A DNA stretch of 49,676 bases from Desulfuromusa sp. (GCA_027858895.1 JAQIBX010000170.1:1-49676); one strand, 5' to 3'. Positions 15,425-24,380 are shown, counted from the first letter of the stretch. Translations and numbers: made by a program. The notes: generated by a model not told the origin, from the sequence alone.

Positions 15425-16506
15425 TATTTGTATTCCTCCAATTCATTATAGAGTGTATCCCGCTCCACCGGAATTTTCCCCGCCTTGCGAATCAAGTTAA
15501 TAATCCGATTTTTGCTGATCACTTGTGGCGAATCGGCTCCGGCATCATGACCAATCTGTTCCTCAATCACCGTTCCATCCAGATCATTGACCCCGAAGCA
15601 AAGTGCTGTCTGGGCAATTTTCATTCCAAGCATCACCCAGTAGGCTTTGACATGTTGAAAATTATCCAGATAGATGCGACTGATTGCCAGAGTTTTCAGC
15701 GCATCAACACCACCGACCCCTTTCGCCCCGAGAACTCGGGTATTATCAGGCTGAAAAGCCAAAGGGATAAAACTTTGAAAGCCACCGGTGCGATCCTGCA
15801 ATTCACGCAGGCGACGCATATGATCAACCCGGTCAGTATATTTTTCCAGGTGACCAAATAACATCGTGGCATTACTTTTTAATCCGGCATTGTGGATTTG
15901 TTCAGTAACTTCCAACCAACGTTCACCCGATATTTTTTCAGGACAGATTTTATCTCGTACTTCTTTATTGAAAATTTCAGCACCCCCGCCAGGCATGGAA
16001 CCAAGGCCGGCTTCCCGCAATGCATTGATCACCTCAGGCACTGTCGTTCGGCTTATTTTGGCAAAATAGTCAATTTCTACCGCTGTGAATGCCTTGATAT
16101 GTAATTGCGTTGAAACAGCCTTGATGGTGCGCAACATGTCGAGATAAAATTCAAAGGGTAAGCGAGGATGCAAACCGCCAACTGAATGGATCTCTGTAGC
16201 GCCGGCGGCAACCGCCTCTGCTGCCTTTTCCCGGATATCATCCAGAGCCAGAGTATAACCGTCATCCTCCCCTTCCAGCTTGGAAAAAGCACAGAAAATA
16301 CACTGGTTAACACAAATATTGGTGTAGTTGATATGCCGGTTAACATTGAAGAAAACCCGGTTACCATTCTTGCGCTGATTCACTTCTGCCGCCAGCTCAC
16401 CAATTGCCAGCAGATCGTTCGACTCAAACAGCGCCAGAGCATCTGCATCGCTGATGCGTTGATTGTTTCTGATCTTTTCCTGCAATTCTTGAAACAGGTT
16501 CGTCAT
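15424..16506 (-). CDS. mqnE: Aminodeoxyfutalosine synthase (radical SAM)
   Basis: A 360-aa radical SAM enzyme that joins the chorismate-derived enol ether to adenosine, giving aminodeoxyfutalosine, the entry product of the futalosine pathway. The cluster motif CVNQCIFC (Cys65, 69, 72) follows HINYTNI. IHSVGGLHP, SMPGGGAEIF and PLAFQPDNTRV are MqnE-type and distinct from the paralogue mqnC nearby. ATG 16506 is chosen for the ACAGGA site seven bases upstream; the frame can extend five codons to 16521. It lies 17 bases after ubiX on the same strand. Confidence 0.92.
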   Translation of the reverse strand: MTNLFQELQEKIRNNQRISDADALALFESNDLLAIGELAAEVNQRKNGNRVFFNVNRHINYTNICVNQCIFCAFSKLEGEDDGYTLALDDIREKAAEAVAAGATEIHSVGGLHPRLPFEFYLDMLRTIKAVSTQLHIKAFTAVEIDYFAKISRTTVPEVINALREAGLGSMPGGGAEIFNKEVRDKICPEKISGERWLEVTEQIHNAGLKSNATMLFGHLEKYTDRVDHMRRLRELQDRTGGFQSFIPLAFQPDNTRVLGAKGVGGVDALKTLAISRIYLDNFQHVKAYWVMLGMKIAQTALCFGVNDLDGTVIEEQIGHDAGADSPQVISKNRIINLIRKAGKIPVERDTLYNELEEYK

Positions 16507-16523
16507 GTTTATTCCTGTCATCT

Positions 16524-17126
16524 CTATGTTTCAGTTCCCCAGCGTTTAAACAGCTGGTGTTCAATTCCAAGACTATCTAAAACTTTGCCGACCACAAAAT
16601 TCACCAGATCAGCAACCGACTCTGGGTGCTGATAAAACCCCGGCATCGCTGGTAATATATGTGCGCCAGCTTTGGACAACCGCAGCAGATTTTCCAGGTG
16701 AATCTGATTGAACGGTGTCTCACGTGGTACCAATAATAGTTTCTTATTTTCTTTCAGTGCAACATCAGCAACCCGCTCCAGCAGGTTATCAGACAAACCT
16801 GCTGCAATCCGACCCACTGTTCCCATTGAGCAGGGACAGATAACGACCGCCTCAGGTGCACTCGACCCACTGGCAACTGGGGCAAAAAAATCATTGAGAG
16901 CATAATGCGTCAGGCTATCATCTGCCTTGAAATGCTCTTTGAGTTGCTGTGAACCTTCTTGTGGATTTTCTGAAACTTTCAGTCCAGTTTCAAAAGCCAG
17001 CACCTGCCGACCCGTATTGGTCAATAATACGGTCACCTGTTTTTCAGCACGCAACAATTCCTCGATCAGGCGTAAGCCATAGATTGAACCCGAGGCTCCA
17101 GTTATACCAACCACAATATTTTTCAT
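16524..17126 (-). CDS. ubiX: Flavin prenyltransferase, UbiX family
   Basis: A 200-aa Rossmann-like flavoprotein that prenylates FMN to make the cofactor of UbiD-type decarboxylases. Visible motifs are GITGASGSIYGLRL (7-20) for flavin binding, the VVICPCSMGTVGRIAAG region, and LLLVPRETPFNQIHLENL with the phosphate-binding PRETP. In futalosine-pathway organisms a UbiX-type protein (MqnM) supports the late decarboxylation step. Its position next to mqnE and a UbiA-type gene fits that role, which is inferred. No UbiD-type decarboxylase is in the window. Confidence 0.92.
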   Translation of the reverse strand: MKNIVVGITGASGSIYGLRLIEELLRAEKQVTVLLTNTGRQVLAFETGLKVSENPQEGSQQLKEHFKADDSLTHYALNDFFAPVASGSSAPEAVVICPCSMGTVGRIAAGLSDNLLERVADVALKENKKLLLVPRETPFNQIHLENLLRLSKAGAHILPAMPGFYQHPESVADLVNFVVGKVLDSLGIEHQLFKRWGTET

Positions 17127-17143
17127 AACTACCTTTTTTCTTT

Positions 17144-17223
17144 ACCACAGAGGCACTGAGACACTGAGAAAATATAAAACCAATAAGATTGTGCAGTTCT
17201 CTGGGCCTCTGTGTCTCAGTGGT
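17144..17223. repeat. CACAGAGG-type imperfect palindrome between ubiX and ubiA
   Basis: It runs from ACCACAGAGGCACTGAGACA to GCCTCTGTGTCTCAGTGGT. The arms match over about 27 bases with several mismatches. It is made of the same CAGAGG-like blocks as 8088-8193. It reaches the stop codon of the UbiA-type gene (17223-17225) and fills most of the gap to ubiX. Confidence 0.6.
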
Positions 17224-18098
17224 TAAACTAACGCATCAATCAGGGTAAACACAAAAATCGTCACACTGATATAGCCATTCATATTGAAAAAAGCCGCATC
17301 CAGCTTCGATAAATCATCCGGTTTAACCAGCAAGTGTTCATAAATCAGCAACCCCGCAACCACCACAACTCCGACAAAATAGATCCAGCCCAAGCCACTG
17401 CCCGGTAATACCAAGAGCAGGAACAACAGCATCAACCCGTGAAAAATCCGCACCATAAAAAAGGATTTTTCTTTGCCTAATTTTGACGGAACGGAATGGA
17501 GGCCATGCTCCACATCATAATCATAATCCTGCAGAGCATAAAAGATATCAAAACCAGACACCCAGAACAACACCGCCAGGCCAAGAGAGATCACCGACCA
17601 ACCGAGATCGCCGCGTAACGCCACCCAAGCGCCTATCGGCGCAGCGGCAAGACAAATTCCCAGAACCACATGGGCAAAATGGGTAAAACGTTTGCAGTAA
17701 GCATACAGAACAAAGAACCCGACCACAATTGGTGCCAATTTCAAACAGAGGGGATTCAGCATCCAGGCAGAAAAAAAGAAAATAACCAAGGCGACCAGAA
17801 TAAATAAACTCGCTTCCAGGATCGATACTTTTCCGGCAGGAATATGACGCTCAGCAGTCCGCGGGTTGTCAGCATCAATTTTTGCATCAATCAGTCGATT
17901 CAAGCCCATTGCTGCGGTTCGTGCCCCCACCATTGCCATGCAAATCCAGAACACCTGCCCAACTCCGGGAGGTTTTCCGCTCGCCAGAGCTGCTAGAACC
18001 ACCCCCATCAAGGCGAACGGAAAGGCAAAAATCGTATGGGAGAATTTGATCATCTCCAGAAGAGTTTTAATTTTATCTAGCACCTGCCCCTTATCCAT
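17223..18098 (-). CDS. ubiA: UbiA-family prenyltransferase (probable menaquinone, MqnP-type)
   Basis: A 291-aa inner-membrane prenyltransferase with about eight or nine hydrophobic segments. The first Asp-rich motif is NRLIDAKIDADNPRT (about 67-81) and the second is LQDYDYDVEHGLHSVP (about 188-203); both bind the polyprenyl diphosphate through magnesium. In a genome using the futalosine route the expected acceptor is 1,4-dihydroxy-6-naphthoate (MqnP) rather than 4-hydroxybenzoate. The neighbours mqnE, mqnC and ubiX support this, but sequence alone does not prove the substrate. It is the first gene of this minus-strand group and diverges from the YqaA-like gene. Confidence 0.88.
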   Translation of the reverse strand: MDKGQVLDKIKTLLEMIKFSHTIFAFPFALMGVVLAALASGKPPGVGQVFWICMAMVGARTAAMGLNRLIDAKIDADNPRTAERHIPAGKVSILEASLFILVALVIFFFSAWMLNPLCLKLAPIVVGFFVLYAYCKRFTHFAHVVLGICLAAAPIGAWVALRGDLGWSVISLGLAVLFWVSGFDIFYALQDYDYDVEHGLHSVPSKLGKEKSFFMVRIFHGLMLLFLLLVLPGSGLGWIYFVGVVVVAGLLIYEHLLVKPDDLSKLDAAFFNMNGYISVTIFVFTLIDALV

Positions 18099-18207
18099 TT
18101 CACCAACTTCCTTTTCATTGCTAATAACGAAGCGGACAATTTACACCCTGACAAGTCACGTCACAAGCCATTTTCAGCCATTTGTTTCCTGCACTCTGTC
18201 TGCTATG

Positions 18208-18672
18208 ATGCCAACCATGCCTGAGCTTTTAAATGAATATGGACTGTTGTCACTCTTTTTAATCAGTTTCTGTGCCTCCACCCTGCTACCACTGGGGTCA
18301 GAATGGTTCCTGGTTGTCCTGCTGTTACAAGGCAGCAACCCGGTTACAGCGGTGATAATTGCCACCCTCGGCAATTCGTTTGGATCCGGAACCAATTACC
18401 TGATCGGCTATTATGGCGGTGATTGGTTGGCGGAAAAATTGCTCCGAATCGATAAAAAAAGACAGCAACAAGCAGAATCCTGGTTTAACCGTTACGGCAG
18501 TTGGTCTCTACTGCTGGCATGGCTACCGATTGTCGGGGATCCATTGTGCCTGGTCAGCGGTATGCTAAAAACTCCGTTTATTCGCTTTTCCCTGCTGGTA
18601 ACAACTGGTAAGGGGTTACGTTATTTTTTTCTGGCTCTGATAACCTTGCAGGGTGCAGTAATCCTCGCTTAA
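18208..18672 (+). CDS. YqaA/DedA-like (VTT-domain) membrane protein
   Basis: A protein of about 154 aa with four or so hydrophobic segments. LISFCASTLLPLGSEWFLVV, NSFGSGTNYLIGYYGGDWL, the RYGSWSLLLAWLPIVGDP re-entrant-type segment and the GKGLRYFF ending match the small YqaA subgroup of the DedA/SNARE-associated (VTT) family of lipid-transport-related proteins. The frame is open from 17866, but the upstream part overlaps the opposite-strand ubiA. Starts at 18205, 18208 and 18217 are all possible, and no clear ribosome-binding site decides between them. The exact function is unknown. Confidence 0.8.
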   Translation: MPTMPELLNEYGLLSLFLISFCASTLLPLGSEWFLVVLLLQGSNPVTAVIIATLGNSFGSGTNYLIGYYGGDWLAEKLLRIDKKRQQQAESWFNRYGSWSLLLAWLPIVGDPLCLVSGMLKTPFIRFSLLVTTGKGLRYFFLALITLQGAVILA

Positions 18673-18686
18673 TCTGGATTAGCCTG

Positions 18687-19838
18687 ATGCTTTATACCCC
18701 GGCGTTTGCCGCCCTATTTCTTGCAAATTTGCTTCTGGTAGCCAGTTTCGCTTCTTTTTTTCTATTCCCTCTATTTATCACCGGACACGGTGGGTCCAAC
18801 CAGGATATTGGCATCATCATGGGTATATTTGCGCTGGCTTCAGCGCTCTCCCGTCCCTGGATTTCAGAAATGATCGACCGGATTGGTCGCAAGCGCAGCT
18901 TTACTATTGGCTGCACCATCATGACAATTTTACCTTTGACCTATCTGATGCTGCAAGGATCGCTCTCCGATTATTACATCACACTGCTTCTCATCCGCAT
19001 TATTCACGGAATTGGACTGGCAATTTGCTTTACATCCATATTCACTTTTATTGTCGATCTAATTCCGGTCGGCCGCCTCAATGAGGGAATCGGGATGTTT
19101 GGCACCTCCGGCTTGATCGGTATGGCAATCGGGCCGATGATTGCTGAACCCATATTACACAACTTTGGCTTTTCCACCTTCTTCCTCACCGCTGCCGGGT
19201 TTGCTGCAACGGCCTTGCTCCTGCAGTTACCGGTCAAGGATCAGCACCACCTACAACCCTCAGCGCAACCAAAATCTCCCTCTTTTTTCGCCCTATTGAA
19301 AACACGAAAACAGACCATCTGTGGTGGGTTAGCGCTATTATTTGGCTTTGGTCTGGCTGCAACTGGAAACTTCATTGCTCCGTTTGCTCAAGCACGGGAA
19401 CTCAGCTATATATCGCTCTACTATGTCGCCTATTCCTGTGCGGCAGTCGGCGTCCGTTTTATAGCTGGAAAGATGGCTGATCGAGTCGGTGAAAATCAGA
19501 TAATTCCCTGGGGGCTGGCTCTTGCTGCGGGAGGATTACTTCTCGTTCCGCTGGTTCAGGGTAATTTGTTGTTACTTACCGTCGGATTCGTTTTTGGCAT
19601 TGGGCATGGTCTATTGTTTCCCGCGCTGAATGCCATGGCTGTGCGCGATGAACCCTATGCTGTTCGTGGTAAAGTAACCGGGATTTTTACTGGCGGAATT
19701 GATAGCGGAATCTTTTGCGGCGCCTTGGTTCTGGGGATGGTTGGTGAGGTTGCAGGATTTACCGCTCTCTTTATCTGTGCTGGGCTGATTGTCCTGAGCG
19801 GGCTCTATCTGTTTCGCTTGAAGCCTACTTACAATTAG
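18687..19838 (+). CDS. Major facilitator superfamily transporter
   Basis: A 383-aa protein with about 12 membrane segments. The MFS loop-2/3 signature appears as SEMIDRIGRKRSF (about 60-72) and again in the second half as GKMADRVGENQI. GIGHGLLFPALNAMAVRDEP is typical of sugar/drug-efflux type MFS members. The substrate is not predictable. It starts 14 bases after the YqaA-like gene, so the two may be co-transcribed. It ends 9 bases from the convergent end of the flagellar locus, with no evident terminator between. Confidence 0.88.
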   Translation: MLYTPAFAALFLANLLLVASFASFFLFPLFITGHGGSNQDIGIIMGIFALASALSRPWISEMIDRIGRKRSFTIGCTIMTILPLTYLMLQGSLSDYYITLLLIRIIHGIGLAICFTSIFTFIVDLIPVGRLNEGIGMFGTSGLIGMAIGPMIAEPILHNFGFSTFFLTAAGFAATALLLQLPVKDQHHLQPSAQPKSPSFFALLKTRKQTICGGLALLFGFGLAATGNFIAPFAQARELSYISLYYVAYSCAAVGVRFIAGKMADRVGENQIIPWGLALAAGGLLLVPLVQGNLLLLTVGFVFGIGHGLLFPALNAMAVRDEPYAVRGKVTGIFTGGIDSGIFCGALVLGMVGEVAGFTALFICAGLIVLSGLYLFRLKPTYN

Positions 19839-19847
19839 ACCCTAACT

Positions 19848-20144
19848 CTACTTCGTCAGCTGCTGCATCATCAGGTCAGCCAGGCCGATCCCACCTTGCT
19901 GGGCGGTAATCTTTGCCGCCTCCATATCCTGTAACTGCGCATAAATATCATCGGCATTGCCGCGCTGAATCAGGCCATCATCGGGAACAGTTTTACGCAT
20001 TTCTTTATACATCTGTTGAATAAAAATCGCTTCAAACTGTTGTGCAGCTTCTTTCAGTTTTTGAGGATCTTGTCCTTTGTGGGCATTAGGCGCCTGGGTT
20101 GTCACCTGGCTGAATAATTGAGCTGAATCGATTCGCGATTCCAT
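19848..20144 (-). CDS. flgJ: Flagellar rod-binding protein FlgJ, N-terminal domain only
   Basis: A 98-aa protein made only of the rod-scaffolding domain: KLKEAAQQFEAIFIQQMYKEM followed by YAQLQDMEAAKITAQQGGIGLADLM. E. coli FlgJ (about 313 aa) also has a C-terminal muramidase domain, which is absent here as in many deltaproteobacteria, so peptidoglycan opening must be done by another enzyme. Its ATG overlaps the flgI stop by one base (20144). It is the last gene of the flagellar locus, which ends facing an MFS gene. Confidence 0.9.
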   Translation of the reverse strand: MESRIDSAQLFSQVTTQAPNAHKGQDPQKLKEAAQQFEAIFIQQMYKEMRKTVPDDGLIQRGNADDIYAQLQDMEAAKITAQQGGIGLADLMMQQLTK

Positions 20145-21253
20145 TACAACACCACCAGATCGGCATACAATGCCCCTGCTGCTTTTACCGCCTGGAAGAT
20201 AGCAATCAGATCACGCGGGGTTGCACCAATCGCATTCAGAGCAGAAGCAACATCACTAATACTGACACCCTGCTCCAACACCACTAGGTTACCTGCTTCT
20301 TCAACCACCCCAATATCAGTCTCAGGGGTAACCACCGTCTCTCCCTCCGAAAATGCATTCGGTTGTGACACATTGGTTTTCTCACTGATGACCAGATTGA
20401 GATTACCGTGAGAAACAGCAACAGTTGAAATTCTGACTCCGTTACCCATAACAATAGTTCCGGTCTTTTCATTAACAACAATTCGAGCCAGAGTATCTGG
20501 AATAACCGTTAAATGTTCCAGTTCAGCAACAAATTCAACAACTCTATCCTGATAAGCTTCTGGTACTGTAACCTGCATTTGTCCAGCATCAAGGGAACGA
20601 GCCGGGGTACCACCAAAGTGTTTATTAACTGCTTTACTCATCCGCGACACCGTAGTGAAATCAGATTCTTTCAAACGATAATTCAACTCAGAGTCTTCAC
20701 CAAAAACAAAGGGAACTTCTCGTTCAACTAATGCTCCATCCGGGATTCTACCAGCGGTCGGATGATTTTTCTGAACCTTGGCTGCCTTGCCCCCAAATGC
20801 CAGCGAACCAACGACCAAAGCCCCCTGAGCAACCGCATAATATTTTCCATCTGCAGCTTTTAGCGGAGTCATCAGCAGGGTTCCTCCAGCCAGATTGTCC
20901 GCATCTCCAACTGAGGAGACCGACACATCAATAGCATTCCCGGCTCGGGCGAATGCTGGAAGTTCTGCTGTCACAACAACGGCAGCCACATTGTCTACCT
21001 TGACCATATCAGGATTGACGGTCACACCGAGGCGTTCCATCATGCTGACCAGCGACTGAATGGTAAACTGGGTACTGGCACTATCACCGGTTCCATTGAG
21101 ACCAACCACCAGACCGTAACCGATCAACTGATTGGAACGCACCCCCTCCAACTTGGCTAGTTCTTTGATTCGGGATGCCCCTGCAGTGGAAAGGAGAACC
21201 ACTCCCCAGGATATCAGCAAGAGGATAATTATTTTATGGGTAGAATCTTTCAT
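20144..21253 (-). CDS. flgI: Flagellar P-ring protein FlgI
   Basis: A 369-aa periplasmic protein that forms the peptidoglycan ring around the rod. A signal peptide occupies about residues 1-27 (hydrophobic IIILLLISWGVVLLSTA). RIKELAKLEGVRSNQLIGYG and LVVGLNGTGDS are the family hallmark at the mature N-terminus. The C-terminal part has ISDVASALNAIGATPRDLIA. Length is normal. It is coupled to flgJ and separated from flgH by a palindromic repeat (21270-21327). Confidence 0.95.
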   Translation of the reverse strand: MKDSTHKIIILLLISWGVVLLSTAGASRIKELAKLEGVRSNQLIGYGLVVGLNGTGDSASTQFTIQSLVSMMERLGVTVNPDMVKVDNVAAVVVTAELPAFARAGNAIDVSVSSVGDADNLAGGTLLMTPLKAADGKYYAVAQGALVVGSLAFGGKAAKVQKNHPTAGRIPDGALVEREVPFVFGEDSELNYRLKESDFTTVSRMSKAVNKHFGGTPARSLDAGQMQVTVPEAYQDRVVEFVAELEHLTVIPDTLARIVVNEKTGTIVMGNGVRISTVAVSHGNLNLVISEKTNVSQPNAFSEGETVVTPETDIGVVEEAGNLVVLEQGVSISDVASALNAIGATPRDLIAIFQAVKAAGALYADLVVL

Positions 21254-21269
21254 ATCAATACTCCCAGAT

Positions 21270-21327
21270 CAGGCTGTTAGGCATTAGACTGAAGGGTGTT
21301 ACTAACAGTCTAAAAAGCTTCAGCCTG
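21270..21327. repeat. AGGCTGAAGG-type palindrome in the flgH-flgI gap
   Basis: CAGGCTG (21270-21276) pairs with CAGCCTG (21321-21327), and TTAGACTG pairs with CAGTCTAA inside. Blocks such as CTTCAGCCTG are shared with repeats at 32220-32275 (fliQ-fliP gap) and 45294-45370 (fliF-fliG gap). As RNA it would form a hairpin between two co-transcribed flagellar genes. Confidence 0.65.
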
Positions 21328-21339
21328 ATTTTGCTTATT

Positions 21340-22032
21340 TTAGAATGGCCAGACTTGGTCTAATGCTCTCACCAACCAGCCCTGCTGCTGTTTATCACTG
21401 ATAACACCCTTGCCGACGTAGGCAATCCGGGCATTGAGGATATTTTTAGAGTCGACAATATTATGTGGTGATACATCTGCCGAACGAACAATCCCACTGA
21501 GTTTAACAATCTGCATCTCGTTATTCACGGTGACAGTTTTATTCCCCTCGATCTTCAAGTTACCGTTGGGCAGAACTTCAATCACTTGGGTGGTGAGGGT
21601 TGCGGTTAAAGTTTCTTTACGTGCCGTTTTTCCTCCACCTTCAAAATCATTTTCTGTTGCTGCGCTAATCAAAGAAGCATTATCGATCGCATCATTGCCC
21701 AGTTGACCGATATACTTTTCCAATCCAAGAAAGTTTGTAATACCTGCAGACATAGTACTTTTGCGGTCAGTTTCCGTCGTTGCTTCCTTGCTTGCACTCG
21801 CATTTTCGATGATCACTACCGTAATGATATCGCCAACCGTACGCCCCTTCATATCAACAAACATTCCACCACGGCTTTCTGTCCAGAGAGAGCCAGCCGT
21901 CTGTGGTGGTGCGGGTTCATTTATGATCGGGACAATCGGTTCAACGTCACTTAAATCAACCCGGGATGCCGGTCCGGCACAGGCGCTCAGCAGTAAGACA
22001 AGAAAAATCAATAAAAACGTATTTTTCACCAT
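21340..22032 (-). CDS. flgH: Flagellar L-ring lipoprotein FlgH
   Basis: A 230-aa outer-membrane lipoprotein forming the L ring. The signal peptide ends in the lipobox LLSAC, with Cys18 as the lipidation site. GSLWTESRGGMFVDMKGRTV then GDIITVVIIENASASKEA are the conserved L-ring region, and the C-terminus has GVISDKQQQGWLVRALDQVWPF. Length matches the family. It lies one base after the flgA stop, so the two are coupled. Confidence 0.95.
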   Translation of the reverse strand: MVKNTFLLIFLVLLLSACAGPASRVDLSDVEPIVPIINEPAPPQTAGSLWTESRGGMFVDMKGRTVGDIITVVIIENASASKEATTETDRKSTMSAGITNFLGLEKYIGQLGNDAIDNASLISAATENDFEGGGKTARKETLTATLTTQVIEVLPNGNLKIEGNKTVTVNNEMQIVKLSGIVRSADVSPHNIVDSKNILNARIAYVGKGVISDKQQQGWLVRALDQVWPF

Positions 22033-22033
22033 T

Positions 22034-22756
22034 TCAAAACTCCACTTTTACCAGCCCGGGGGCTACTACTTGGCAAAGAACCACTTTATGGGAATTACTA
22101 TTCATCACCTTAATGGCCTCACCGGTACGGCCATCCTGTTTTGCTTCCCCTGCCGCTGTCAGAATAAAACCGTGGCTGCGTGCCTGGATAACGACTCGCT
22201 CTCCCCGTTTAATAACCGGGGGAAACTCAACCTGATTTCTTTGTAATGGTTCGCCCAGCCGAACTGAACGCTTCAACCGTTTGCCGATAACATCCGCCGC
22301 CGAAAAGATCGGTTCTTTCAAACGGCTGATATCTTGATAGCGCAGTTCAACATCATCACTATCAAGAATAGTTCCACGACGTAAGGTTCCGGTAATAATC
22401 GCAATTTCAGCCAAGGCTTCCAATTCAACTCGCACCGATTTATTACTGATGATTCGCCCGTCAACCCGGGTCATCAGGGTCATACGACGGCTACCGATAG
22501 TACCGGGCTTGGCGGGAACCACCTGATGGTTAATCCGTCCTGCCGGAACCTGGTAGGCCTTGGGTAAGGTCATCGACTTAAAGCGAAGATCAACATGCGG
22601 TAACAACATCGATTGCTCAGCCAGATAATCGCCAAGTATCTGCTCCATTTCCCGCTGATCAATCAGCTGACTGGTTTTGGCAACAGCTTGCCCTGCCGCC
22701 CCGTAAGCCATGAGCGGAGTTGATAAAAGCAGAAACAGACCGAGCAGATATTTCAT
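22034..22756 (-). CDS. flgA: Flagellar P-ring assembly chaperone FlgA
   Basis: A 240-aa periplasmic protein needed for P-ring assembly. A signal peptide (MKYLLGLFLLLSTPLMAYGA) is followed by a variable region and a C-terminal SAF-like domain: RRGTILDSDDVELRYQDISR, then DVIGKRLKRSVRLGEPLQRN, with ERVVIQARSHGFILTAAGEA at the end. It sits directly between flgG and flgH, the usual order in deltaproteobacteria. Confidence 0.92.
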   Translation of the reverse strand: MKYLLGLFLLLSTPLMAYGAAGQAVAKTSQLIDQREMEQILGDYLAEQSMLLPHVDLRFKSMTLPKAYQVPAGRINHQVVPAKPGTIGSRRMTLMTRVDGRIISNKSVRVELEALAEIAIITGTLRRGTILDSDDVELRYQDISRLKEPIFSAADVIGKRLKRSVRLGEPLQRNQVEFPPVIKRGERVVIQARSHGFILTAAGEAKQDGRTGEAIKVMNSNSHKVVLCQVVAPGLVKVEF

Positions 22757-22766
22757 TTTTTATCCT

Positions 22767-23552
22767 TTACCTGACCAGTCCACTGGTCATCTGCAGCATT
22801 TCATCTGCGGTTTTTATTGCTTTGGAATTGACTTCGTAGGCTCTTTGTCCGGCGATCATATTGACCATCTCTTCCATAATGTTGACGTTGGAACCTTCCA
22901 GAAACCCCTGTGACAGAGACCCGAAGCCTTCTTCACCTGGAGTTCCGGGCGAAGGTGCTCCGGTCGTCGGAGTTTCCGCGAAAAGGCTACGTCCCAGGCT
23001 GCTTAACCCGGCAGGATTGGCAAAGCGAATCAGTTCGATGTTTCCCACCTGAGTTGAGATACTCTCGCCATCCATAAGAACATCAACGGTGCCAGTACTA
23101 CCGATTGAGATCGAGGTAGAGCCTTCCGGAATCACGATCTCTGGGATGACTGGATAACCATCGGAAGTGACTAATCGCCCCGTACTGTCCTTTTTTAAAG
23201 CACCGGAACGGGTGTAAGCGTCACTTCCATCTGGAAGAGTTACCTGAAAGAAACCAGGGCCCTCAATCGCCAGATCCAATTCATTTTCAGTCTGCTGGAA
23301 ATCACCGGAAGTAAACACCTTCTGTACTGCAGCCACCCTGGAACCAAGACCAACCTGCACTCCAGTGGGAACTTCACCCCCAGCTCCACCAGTTCCAGCC
23401 GCCCGGCTGGTCTGATAGAGAATATCCTGAAAATCGGCGCGGCTCTTTTTAAAACCAGAACTGTTCACGTTAGCCAGGTTGTTGGCAATGACATCCATAT
23501 TAACCTGTTGTGATTGCATCCCACTCGCTGCTGTCCAAAGTGCTCTGATCAT
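22767..23552 (-). CDS. flgG: Flagellar distal rod protein FlgG
   Basis: A 261-aa distal rod subunit. The N-terminal rod motif is [12 protein letters not shown] then [20 protein letters not shown]. The region [20 protein letters not shown] matches the FlgG-specific insertion. The C-terminus has [19 protein letters not shown], then [19 protein letters not shown]. Both ends form the rod coiled coil after export by the flagellar type III system. It is followed 10 bases later by flgA. Confidence 0.95.
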   Translation of the reverse strand: MIRALWTAASGMQSQQVNMDVIANNLANVNSSGFKKSRADFQDILYQTSRAAGTGGAGGEVPTGVQVGLGSRVAAVQKVFTSGDFQQTENELDLAIEGPGFFQVTLPDGSDAYTRSGALKKDSTGRLVTSDGYPVIPEIVIPEGSTSISIGSTGTVDVLMDGESISTQVGNIELIRFANPAGLSSLGRSLFAETPTTGAPSPGTPGEEGFGSLSQGFLEGSNVNIMEEMVNMIAGQRAYEVNSKAIKTADEMLQMTSGLVR

Positions 23553-23596
23553 ATCTAACTCCTTCTTTGCGACCGTAGAAAACGGCGCTCATTTAT

Positions 23597-24325
23597 TTAT
23601 TGGACCAAACCTATCTCCGCGCTCTTGGCACCCATATCGCTGTAAATTTTTAATGCTTTCTGGGTTGCTTCAAACGCGCGTAGATTTGAGGTCATCCGTG
23701 TCATTGTTTTCATCATATCAACATTAGAGGTTTCAAGGTATTTCTGAGACATTTTCGGGCTTGGATGTACTTCCGGTTGGATATTATCGGTTGGGACAAA
23801 CATTTCTCCTCCGGCACGCTCCAGGACTGATGTGTCGTCAAAACGGAATAATCCCACCTGGCCGACACGGGTTTCCCCTTCCCAGATTGAACCATCCAAG
23901 CCAATATTAACGTCAGGCTGTGGCAAAATAATTTCTCCACCTTCAGCCCCCATAACCGGATAACCATTGGTGTCGATCAACTTCCCTTCTCCATTGAGTT
24001 CAAAATTGCCTTTCCGAGCGTAACCAAAAGTTCCGTCTGGCCGCTGAATCTGAAAAAATCCGTCCCCATTGATGGCGAGATCAAGAGGATCGCCGCTATG
24101 TTCCATTTCCCCTGAAGAAAAATCGATTTCCTCCTTGGTCAGCTGGGTATAATTGGTGCTTTTGGTTGCCATGCCAGAGGTTGCCTCTCCCAATTTTGCC
24201 TCAAAAGACACCAGCCCTTTTTTGTAACCGGGAGTTTTTGCCGAAGCGAGATGTTCACTGATATTTTCCAGCATCTGCATTCGAGCAACCGCACCTGATA
24301 TTGCTGAGTATTTACCGCTTGACAT
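23597..24325 (-). CDS. flgF: Flagellar proximal rod protein FlgF
   Basis: A 242-aa rod-type protein of the FlgF/FlgG family. The N-terminus is SGKYSAISGAVARMQMLENI (family has NNLAN where this has SEHLA). The DPLDLAINGDGFFQIQRPDG block and the C-terminal LETSNVDMMKTMTRMTSNLR are typical. Its position before flgG and shorter length favour FlgF over a second FlgG. The N-terminal rod motif is more divergent than usual. Confidence 0.85.
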   Translation of the reverse strand: MSSGKYSAISGAVARMQMLENISEHLASAKTPGYKKGLVSFEAKLGEATSGMATKSTNYTQLTKEEIDFSSGEMEHSGDPLDLAINGDGFFQIQRPDGTFGYARKGNFELNGEGKLIDTNGYPVMGAEGGEIILPQPDVNIGLDGSIWEGETRVGQVGLFRFDDTSVLERAGGEMFVPTDNIQPEVHPSPKMSQKYLETSNVDMMKTMTRMTSNLRAFEATQKALKIYSDMGAKSAEIGLVQ

Positions 24326-24380
24326 CTTGCTTCTCCTCTTTTTACTGATGTCTGCTTGTCGACCTGACCGCCATTAATCT

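Noticed and set aside
17866-18207. N-terminal extension of the YqaA-like frame
   Set aside because: It lies antisense to the 5' part of ubiA and encodes no signal or domain; the conserved protein begins near 18208.
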